From Streptomyces viridochromogenes (GTDB lineage Bacteria; Actinomycetota; Actinomycetes; Streptomycetales; Streptomycetaceae), in the NCBI RefSeq assembly GCF_001270495.1, contig NZ_LGUR01000207.1:124001-188000 (forward strand): 64,000 nt of DNA. The letters are read 5' to 3'. Positions 57,844-64,000 of the stretch are shown one piece after another (positions within the stretch are counted from its first letter, which is position 1; every line of letters begins with the position of its first letter). The translations under genes and the position numbers were made by a program. The notes beneath the pieces were generated by a model, which saw nothing but the letters and a program-made list of their open reading frames with translations, was not told the origin of the DNA and searched no databases.

Positions 57844-59141
57844 AAGGGACCCGCGACACGGCGGACGACCCGCGGACCGAAGCCGCCGCCCCCACCGCCG
57901 AGGCCCGTCGGGCGGATCGCGGGCAGGTCGTCGCCCGCGCCATGGACAGCTGTGCCCGTGCCATGGAGAGCGGGGTCGCCTTCTCCCGGCGCAAGCTGCG
58001 GGCCGGTGAACTGGGCTCGCTCCCCGTCGTCCTCGTCCTCGCCGTCGTCTGGATCACCTTCCAGTCCCTCAACGAGAACTTCCTCTCGCCCCGGAACCTG
58101 TCCAACCTCAGCGTGGACATCGTCGGCACGGGGCTGATCGCGGTCGGCATCGTCTTCGTTCTGCTGCTCGGCGAGCTCGATCTGTCGGTCGGTTCGATCA
58201 GCGGACTCGCGGCGGCCGTCTTCGCCGTACTGAACGTGAACAACGGCGTGCCCGAGTGGCTCGCCCTCGTCATCGCGGTGCTCGCCGGCACGGCGGCGGG
58301 CACAGTGCAGGGCTATTCCTTCGCCAGAACCCGGGTGCCGGCGTTCGTCGTCACGCTCGCGGGGCTGCTCACCTGGAACGGCCTCATGCTCTACATCCTG
58401 GGGACCAGCGGCACGATCAACCTCGACGAGAACGGGCTCGTCGCGGACCTGACCAGCTACTACTTCACCCATGACTCCGTCGCGTACGGCCTGGCGGCAG
58501 TCTCCGCCGGCATCGTCTTCCTCGTGTCCTACCAGGACCGGCGGCGCCGCATGGCCGCTCATATGCCGCACCGCTCGCTCCAGGTCATCGTGGTGCGCGC
58601 GGGAGGGCTCGCGGTGGTCGCGTTCGCCACCGCGTATCTGCTCAACCGCTTCCAGGGCCTGCCGCTGGCCCTGCTGATCTTCCTGGTGGTGGTGGCCGGC
58701 CTCGACGTGATCCTCCGCCGCACCCACTACGGGCGGCAGGTCTACGCCCTCGGCGGCGGGATCGAGGCGGCCCGTCGCGCCAGCCTCCATGTGACGCGGG
58801 TGCAGACCGCCGTGCTCGCGGTCTCGGGCACCATGGCCGCGGTCGGCGGACTCTTCCTGGCCTCGCGCATCACGTCGGTGAGCCAGAGTTCGGGCTCGGG
58901 GGTGCTGCTGCTCAACGCCATCGCGGCGGCCGTCATCGGCGGTACCAGCCTGTTCGGCGGACGCGGCTCCACCTGGTCGGCGGTGCTCGGCATGCTGGTC
59001 ATCCAGTCGATCGCCTCCGGCATGGCGATCACGGACACACCCGCCGCCGTCCAGTTCATGATCACGGGCGGGGTGCTCTTCGCCGCCGTGGTCATCGACG
59101 CGCTGTCCCGCCGCTCGCAGGAGGCCCACGGGCGGGCCTGA
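57837..59141 (+). CDS. Sugar ABC transporter permease, XylH-like
   Basis: The 434-residue membrane protein belongs to the RbsC/XylH family. Motifs include FQSLNENFLSPRNLSNLSVDI, LLLGELDLSVGSISGLAAAVF (the ELDLSVGS signature), RVPAFVVTLAGLLTWNGLML, RTHYGRQVYALGGGIEAARRASL and AAAVIGGTSLFGGRGSTWSAVLG. The N-terminus is a 50-residue polar extension. It forms the membrane channel with the single-domain ATPase upstream and one or both of the two binding proteins. Confidence 0.93.
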   Translation: MVKGTRDTADDPRTEAAAPTAEARRADRGQVVARAMDSCARAMESGVAFSRRKLRAGELGSLPVVLVLAVVWITFQSLNENFLSPRNLSNLSVDIVGTGLIAVGIVFVLLLGELDLSVGSISGLAAAVFAVLNVNNGVPEWLALVIAVLAGTAAGTVQGYSFARTRVPAFVVTLAGLLTWNGLMLYILGTSGTINLDENGLVADLTSYYFTHDSVAYGLAAVSAGIVFLVSYQDRRRRMAAHMPHRSLQVIVVRAGGLAVVAFATAYLLNRFQGLPLALLIFLVVVAGLDVILRRTHYGRQVYALGGGIEAARRASLHVTRVQTAVLAVSGTMAAVGGLFLASRITSVSQSSGSGVLLLNAIAAAVIGGTSLFGGRGSTWSAVLGMLVIQSIASGMAITDTPAAVQFMITGGVLFAAVVIDALSRRSQEAHGRA

Positions 59142-59164
59142 CGTGTCCGTCCCACCCGGCCTCC

Positions 59165-59201
59165 CCGGTACGCGAGGCGCGAGACAGTCCCCGCGCACCG
59201 G
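59165..59201. terminator. Hairpin between the permease and NDH-2 genes
   Basis: CCGGTACGCG (59165-59174) and CGCGCACCGG (59192-59201) pair with one mismatch across a 17-nt loop, between convergent genes. Confidence 0.55.
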
Positions 59202-59224
59202 GATCCCGGGCACGCCCCCGGCGG

Positions 59225-60427
59225 TCAGCCGTTGGAGAAGCGGCCCGCCTGGTCCAGCAGCTGCTCCGCGTCGTCGGTCGGCGGGTAGATCCAGGTCTCG
59301 TTGATCTTCTTCTTGAGCGCCTTGGCCTCCGGCCCGGTCAGCGCGACCCTGCGGTCCCAGCCCTCCGTGTAGACGGCGTCGGCCGGACCGAGGTCCAGGC
59401 AGGTGGCGTAGGGGTCCGGGGTGAACGGCAGTGGGGCGGTGCCGAGGAGGTCGGCGGCCACGTTGTGACCGGCGAACTTGCCCATGGGCAGAGCGTGCTG
59501 GCACGACTGCGTGGTGGTGCGCCCGTCGTCGGCGGCGGCGAGCGCGGTGTCGCCGGCCGCGTAGACGTCGGGCACTCCGGCCACCCGCAGGTACTCGTCC
59601 ACGCTCAGCCGTCCCAGCCGGTCACGCTCGCCGGGGATCTCGGCGGTGAGGGGGCTCGCCGCCATGCCGGCCGTCCATACGACGGTCGCCGCGGGGATGA
59701 CCTCGCCGTCCGAGAGGGTGATGTCCCGGCGGGTCACCGACGCCACGGTGCGTCCGAGCCGCCGTTCGATCTTCAGCTCGTCGAGCGCGTCGAGGATGGT
59801 CGGGCGCGGCCCCGGGCCGAGCTCCGGTCCCACGACGTCGGCGAGGTCGACCAGCACGACCCGGGCGTCCTCGGTCGCGCCCTGGGCGCCGGAGATCGCC
59901 TTGAGGCGCTCGCCCAGCGCGGTGGCGAGCTCCACACCGGTGAAGCCGGCGCCGACCACCACAGCGGTGTAGCGGCCCTGGGACGGAGCCTCGGCGGGCA
60001 GCCGGCGGAGATGGTGGTCGAGGGCGGCCGCCGCGGGGAGGGTGTCGACGTCGAAGATGTGCCGCGCACCGGGGAAGTCGGGCCGGATGAGCCGGCTGCC
60101 CGTGGCCAGCACCAACTTGTCGTAGGACAGGTTCAGTTCCTCACCGGTGCGGGTGACGGCACGTACGGCGTGCGCTTCGGTGTCGATCCCCGTGACGGTC
60201 GCCGTGACGCGGCGTACGCCGATCGGGCCGAGGACGCGGTCCAGGGCGACCCGCATGCCCTCGGGGGCGTCCTCGTACAGGCGGGGCCGGATGACCATGT
60301 CGTCGCCGCCGTCGACCAGCGTCACCCGCAGCGCGTCGCCGGCACCCGCCTCACGAGCCGCGCGCACGGCTCCGGCCGCGCTCCACACGCCGGCGAAGCC
60401 GCCGCCGATGATCAGGACATCTTTCAT
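59225..60427 (-). CDS. NDH-2-like NAD(P)/FAD oxidoreductase
   Basis: The 400-residue flavoprotein has two dinucleotide folds: the FAD motif VLIIGGGFAGVWSAAGAVRAARE (about 4-26) and the NAD motif VVVGAGFTGVELATAL (about 155-170), plus LVLATGSRLI and the FAD C-terminal DVYAAGDTALA. This is the type II NADH dehydrogenase/rubredoxin-reductase-like class, which passes electrons from NADH to quinones or small redox proteins. ATG 60427 is chosen with GGAG upstream; the 23-residue longer frame would cover the operator region. It is divergent from a DedA gene across a 29-bp palindrome, so expression is probably repressor controlled. Confidence 0.9.
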   Translation of the reverse strand: MKDVLIIGGGFAGVWSAAGAVRAAREAGAGDALRVTLVDGGDDMVIRPRLYEDAPEGMRVALDRVLGPIGVRRVTATVTGIDTEAHAVRAVTRTGEELNLSYDKLVLATGSRLIRPDFPGARHIFDVDTLPAAAALDHHLRRLPAEAPSQGRYTAVVVGAGFTGVELATALGERLKAISGAQGATEDARVVLVDLADVVGPELGPGPRPTILDALDELKIERRLGRTVASVTRRDITLSDGEVIPAATVVWTAGMAASPLTAEIPGERDRLGRLSVDEYLRVAGVPDVYAAGDTALAAADDGRTTTQSCQHALPMGKFAGHNVAADLLGTAPLPFTPDPYATCLDLGPADAVYTEGWDRRVALTGPEAKALKKKINETWIYPPTDDAEQLLDQAGRFSNG

Positions 60428-60501
60428 GAACTGCTCCGTTGTCGAAGTCGGTCGGGTGACGAGCCGGTGCTCGGCTCCAGGCAGGAGCCCCAGCAATTCT
60501 G

Positions 60502-60530
60502 GACACTAAATATCCTGGATATTGAATGTC
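60502..60530. promoter_or_regulatory. 29-bp operator between NDH-2-like and DedA genes
   Basis: GACACTAAATATCC (60502-60515) and GGATATTGAATGTC (60517-60530) are complementary at 12 of 14 positions around one central base; the inner 15 bp AATATCC-T-GGATATT is perfect. It is a sharp AT-rich island in GC-rich DNA, 75 bp before the oxidoreductase start. No regulator gene lies beside it. Confidence 0.7.
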
Positions 60531-60629
60531 AAGATTTACGGCCCCGCACCGCCGGGACAGGCGGCCGCGCCACACACACGGGATGCTTGGGGAAGGGCGA
60601 CCGACGAGGACGGCCGGGAGGTGAGGGCG

Positions 60630-61262
60630 GTGATCGCCGTCAACCCGATGGACGGTTCCTCCGTGCTGGCGACCTTCGGCGCCCTCGGGGTCCTCGCGGT
60701 GATCTTCGCTGAGTCGGGCCTGCTGGTGGTCGGCTTCTTCCTGCCCGGTGACACCCTGCTGTTCCCGGCGGGCGTGCTGTGCGCGGCGAGCGCCGACCAG
60801 GCGCCACGGCTGGTGCTCTGGCAGGTTCTGCTGTGCGCGGCCGTCGGCGCCGTGGCGGGTGCACAGGTCGGGTTCGTCATCGGACGGCACGGCGGGCGGG
60901 CCCTGCTGGCCCGCACATCGAAGCGCCGCGTCCGGGACGCGGCGGCGCGGGCGGAGAAGCTCCTGGCCCGCTACGGCTACGGCAAGGCCCTGGTGATCGG
61001 CCGTTTCGTCCCGATGGTGCGGACCGTCCTGCACCCGGCGGCCGGTGCGCTCGGCGTACCCACGCGGACCTTCACCGTCTGGCAGATCGTCGGCGGCCTG
61101 CTCTGGTCCCAGGGCCTCGTCCTGGCCGGGTACACCCTCGGCGCCTCCGTACCCGACATCGACGACTACCTGCTGCCGCTGGTCGCCCTCATCGTCATCC
61201 TCTCCCTGCTGCCGCTGCTGCCCCTGCTGACCGAAGCCCGCCGCGCGAGGCACGATCGCTGA
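60630..61262 (+). CDS. DedA-family membrane protein
   Basis: The 210-residue protein has the DedA/SNARE-associated pattern: FAESGLLVVGFFLPGDTLLFPAGVL, AVGAVAGAQVGFVIGRHGGRALL, YGYGKALVIGRFVPMVRTVLHPAAGALGVP with the conserved Arg and Pro, and a final hydrophobic stretch. DedA proteins act as lipid scramblases or undecaprenyl-phosphate translocases and affect membrane homeostasis. GTG 60630 has GGGAGG 8 nt upstream. The upstream frame to 60522 is not needed. Confidence 0.9.
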   Translation: MIAVNPMDGSSVLATFGALGVLAVIFAESGLLVVGFFLPGDTLLFPAGVLCAASADQAPRLVLWQVLLCAAVGAVAGAQVGFVIGRHGGRALLARTSKRRVRDAAARAEKLLARYGYGKALVIGRFVPMVRTVLHPAAGALGVPTRTFTVWQIVGGLLWSQGLVLAGYTLGASVPDIDDYLLPLVALIVILSLLPLLPLLTEARRARHDR

Positions 61263-61355
61263 TCCGCGCCACCGCCGCCAGACCCCCCGCCCGTCACGAG
61301 CCACCGTCGCGAGTCACCCCGGACACGGAGAAGTCGACGTCCCCGAACCCCGGGC

Positions 61356-61397
61356 TCGAAAACTTCCGTTCGGCGGGTCGGACATCGTTCGAAAACT
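61356..61397. promoter_or_regulatory. Direct repeat TCGAAAACT upstream of the large GH43
   Basis: TCGAAAACT occurs at 61356-61364 and 61389-61397, 33 bp apart (about three helical turns), followed immediately by TTGAC. The repeats resemble half-sites of CGAAAnTTTCG. They lie about 115-155 bp before the GH43 start and may be a repressor site. Confidence 0.45.
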
Positions 61398-61509
61398 CTT
61401 GACGCTGCGCCACACCGCGATTGACACTCTCGCAACACGACGTCACACAGCCGAAACGGCAGGGTGCCCATGGCCGAGGCCCCGCCATGCCTCAGCAGGG
61501 AAACTCCAC

Positions 61510-64000
61510 ATGCCGTACATCGCACGCGCCCGTGCCCGCGTGAGACGCCGGGCGGGCCGACTCGCCGGGCTGACCACAGCGTCGCTGTTGCTGGGCCTCG
61601 CCGCGCCCCTCGTTCCCGCGCAGGCAGCGGAAACGGCCGGGGCGGCGGAGATCACCGACGGCCTCGCCCTCTGGTACAAGCTCGACGCCGCCTCCGGCAG
61701 CACGGTGCCCGACGCCTCCGGCAACGGCCGCGACGGCACGGTCAACGGCGCCGCGGACTGGTCCGGCACCGGTCAGGGGCTCGCCTTCAACGGCTCGGAC
61801 ACCTACGTCAAGGTGCCGAACGACGTCATGAAGGGCATGGCCGCGATCACCGTCTCGCTGGACGTGCGGATCGACTCCACGCAGAGCACGCCGTACTTCC
61901 TCTACGGCTTCGGCAACACCAGCGGCGGCAACGGCAACGGCTACCTCTTCACCACCGGCAACTCCCTGCGGACGTCCATCGCCGGCGGCAACTGGTCGAC
62001 CGAGCAGACCACCAAGCCCGCCGACTCCCACAACCTCACCCGCGCCGTCTGGAAGCACCTCACCTACACCCAGACCGGCAACACGGGCGTGCTGTACGAG
62101 GACGGCGTCGAGGTCGGCCGCAACACATCCGTCAGCATCACCCCGGGCTCGATCGGCTCCGGCACCACCACCGCCAACTACCTGGGCAAGTCGGTCTACT
62201 CCGGCGACAAGCTGTTCAAGGGACGGATCCGCGACTTCCGGGTCTACGACCGTGCCCTCGCCGGCTCCGAGGTCGAGCAACTCGCCCTCCCCGTCGCCAC
62301 CCAGGGCGTCGCCGACGACAAGGCCGCGCTGAGCCTCGGTGACACCAGCGCCGTCAGGGCCGACCTCGACCTGCCGAAGACCGGCACGGCGGGCGGATCC
62401 TCGATCAGCTGGGCCAGCGACGCTCCGGCCGTCGTGTCCGGCACCGGCAAGGTGACCCGCCCGGCCGCCGGTCAGCCCGACGCCCACGCCACGCTCACGG
62501 CGACCCTGAAGAAGGGCTCCGTGACCGACACCAGGACCTTCGAGGTCACGGTGCTCCCCGACTTCGACGACCGGACCGCCGCAGAGCAGGCCGCCGAAGC
62601 CCTCACGGTCCACAACCTCGACGACGTACGCGGCAACCTCACGCTCCCGTCGACCGGCTCCTACGGCACCGACGTCACCTGGTCCTCCGCGAAGCCGGAC
62701 GTCGTCTCGGCCGACGGCGTCGTCCGCCGACCCGCGCACGGCGACGGAGCCACGACGGTCGAACTGACCGCCACCGTCACCAAGGGCGAGGCGAAGGCGA
62801 CCCGCGCCTTCACCGCGAAGGTGCCCGAACTGCCGAAGCACGAGGCCCTCAAGGGCTACATGTTCAGCTACTTCACCGGCGAGGGCACCTCGGACGGCGA
62901 GCAGCTCTACGCCGCGCTCAGCAAGGGCGACGACCCGCTGAAGTGGCGGGAGCTGAACGACGGCAAGCCCGTCCTGACCTCCACGCTCGGCGAGAAGGGC
63001 CTGCGCGACCCCTTCATCATCCGCTCCCCCGAGGGCGACAAGTTCTACCAGATCGCCACCGACCTGCGGATCTACGGCAACGGCGACTGGGACGCGTCCC
63101 AGCGCACCGGCAGCAAGTCCATCATGGTCTGGGAGTCCACCGACCTGGTCCACTGGACGAACCAGCGGCTGGTTAAGGTCTCCCCGGACAGCGCGGGCAA
63201 CACCTGGGCGCCGGAGGCGTTCTACGACGCGCAGCGCGGTGAGTACGTCGTCTTCTGGGCGTCGAAGCTGTACGACAACGAGGCGCACTCCGGCGACACG
63301 TACAACCGCATGATGTACGCGACGACCCGCGACTTCTACACGTTCAGCGAGCCCAAGGTCTGGATCGACCGCGGCTACTCCGTCATCGACTCCACGGTGA
63401 TCCAGCACGACGGGACGTACTTCCGCCTCTCCAAGGACGAGCGGAACAACACCTCCTCCACGCCCAACAGCAAGTTCATCTTCGAGGAGAAGAGCGACTC
63501 GCTCCTGGACCTCTCCTGGGACGCGGTCGCCGAGGGCATCGGCAAGGGCGCGATGAACGCGGCCGAGGGGCCGCTGGTGTTCAAGTCGAACACCGAGGAC
63601 AAGTGGTACGCGTTCCTGGACGAGTTCGGTGGTCGCGGCTACATCCCGTTCGAGACGACGGACCTCGCCTCCGGCTCCTGGACCCCGTCCACCGGCTACG
63701 ACCTCCCGGCCAAGCCCCGCCACGGCACGGTGCTTCCGGTGACACAGGCCGAGTACGACCGGCTGCTGCGCGCCTACCAGCCGGACCAGTTGGTGGCGGG
63801 CGTCGAGGACGTGACGGTGAAGACGGGGATCGGCGAGGCCCCGGTCCTCCCGGCGACCGTGATCGCCGAGTACGCGGACGGCGTCAAGCGTCCCGTCTCC
63901 GTGACCTGGGAGGACGTCCCGGCGTCGAAGTACGCGCAGGCCGGCACCTTCACCGTGACCGGCAGCCTGCCCGACGGCGCCGCGATCCCGGTGCGGGCCG
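61510..64000 (+). CDS. Large secreted GH43 arabinanase/arabinofuranosidase-type enzyme, 3' end outside window
   Basis: At least 830 residues. A signal peptide (residues 1-40, LAAPLVPAQAAETAG) is followed by a LamG-type beta-sandwich (about 45-255, ending with GRIRDFRVYDRALAGSEVEQLA), two atrophied bacterial Ig domains (about 260-440), a GH43 five-bladed propeller (about 452-745; LRDPFIIRSPEGDKFYQIATD with the catalytic Asp, WAPEAFYDAQRGEYVVFWAS, YSVIDSTVIQHDGTYFR, MNAAEGPLVFKSN) and a Big_4-type Ig domain near the window end (PVSVTWEDVPASKYAQAGTF). No stop occurs before base 64000, so more modules may follow. AGGGAA precedes ATG 61510. It likely acts on arabinan or arabinoxylan at the cell surface. 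Confidence 0.9.
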   Translation, partial: MPYIARARARVRRRAGRLAGLTTASLLLGLAAPLVPAQAAETAGAAEITDGLALWYKLDAASGSTVPDASGNGRDGTVNGAADWSGTGQGLAFNGSDTYVKVPNDVMKGMAAITVSLDVRIDSTQSTPYFLYGFGNTSGGNGNGYLFTTGNSLRTSIAGGNWSTEQTTKPADSHNLTRAVWKHLTYTQTGNTGVLYEDGVEVGRNTSVSITPGSIGSGTTTANYLGKSVYSGDKLFKGRIRDFRVYDRALAGSEVEQLALPVATQGVADDKAALSLGDTSAVRADLDLPKTGTAGGSSISWASDAPAVVSGTGKVTRPAAGQPDAHATLTATLKKGSVTDTRTFEVTVLPDFDDRTAAEQAAEALTVHNLDDVRGNLTLPSTGSYGTDVTWSSAKPDVVSADGVVRRPAHGDGATTVELTATVTKGEAKATRAFTAKVPELPKHEALKGYMFSYFTGEGTSDGEQLYAALSKGDDPLKWRELNDGKPVLTSTLGEKGLRDPFIIRSPEGDKFYQIATDLRIYGNGDWDASQRTGSKSIMVWESTDLVHWTNQRLVKVSPDSAGNTWAPEAFYDAQRGEYVVFWASKLYDNEAHSGDTYNRMMYATTRDFYTFSEPKVWIDRGYSVIDSTVIQHDGTYFRLSKDERNNTSSTPNSKFIFEEKSDSLLDLSWDAVAEGIGKGAMNAAEGPLVFKSNTEDKWYAFLDEFGGRGYIPFETTDLASGSWTPSTGYDLPAKPRHGTVLPVTQAEYDRLLRAYQPDQLVAGVEDVTVKTGIGEAPVLPATVIAEYADGVKRPVSVTWEDVPASKYAQAGTFTVTGSLPDGAAIPVRA

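Overview
The window is high-GC DNA with strong third-position GC and antisense shadow frames, typical of Streptomyces or a close relative. The gene set fits a plant-biomass-degrading streptomycete: a GH10 xylanase very like S. lividans XlnA, a GH62 arabinofuranosidase, actinobacterial xylose isomerase, a ROK repressor, a SpoIIE-type phosphatase and a Cmx-type chloramphenicol exporter. No rRNA, tRNA or CRISPR array was seen.

Layout. 1-3.5 kb: 3' part of a SWIM zinc-finger protein, a secreted phytase-like protein and a proline-rich membrane protein. 3.6-7.7 kb: xylose catabolism (xylA divergent from xylB-ROK repressor). 7.9-13.3 kb: an internally deleted amino-acid permease coupled to an acetamidase, a secreted PGRP-type amidase, and a GAF regulator next to an ExaC-like aldehyde dehydrogenase. 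13.4-18.7 kb: secreted xylan debranching and cleavage (CE1 esterase, GH10, GH62), all with CBM13 lectin modules. 18.8-24.2 kb: a decayed gene, a SUKH-4 immunity protein, and an M36 metalloprotease coupled to a small lipoprotein. 24.4-29.7 kb: a compact unrecognised operon (possible short peptide, ABC exporter, NUDIX-NUDIX, NUDIX-kinase, methyltransferase). 30-38.4 kb: a GH5 enzyme, IS5 remnants and a LacI-controlled sugar or inositol catabolic cluster with an orphan binding protein. 38.4-41.2 kb: IS3 and IS481 scraps, an alpha/beta hydrolase and a Cmx exporter with a leader ORF. 41.2-43.9 kb: GH88 and a broken GH97. 44-48.8 kb: AsnC regulator divergent from a truncated Nramp-like transporter, an amidase and a FAD oxidoreductase. 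49-51.3 kb: LysR and a 5'-truncated GH43. 51.3-59.1 kb: a xylose-type ABC system with two paralogous binding proteins and a multidomain SpoIIE phosphatase. 59.2-64 kb: NDH-2-like oxidoreductase divergent from a DedA protein across a strong palindrome, then a large secreted GH43 protein that runs off the window.

How the genes work together. Extracellular GH10, CE1, GH62, GH43, GH5 and GH88 enzymes would release xylose, arabinose, ferulate, uronates and glucans. The XylFGH-like transporter would import pentoses and XylA/XylB would pass them to the pentose phosphate pathway, with local repressors (ROK, LacI) and several palindromic operators.

Two features stand out. The 24.4-29.7 kb operon matches no pathway I know. 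Four genes (APC permease, Nramp-like transporter, GH97, GH43) look as if large segments were deleted, two of them in frame. Functions are assigned from recognised family motifs without database searches; starts were chosen from ribosome binding sites and overlaps.
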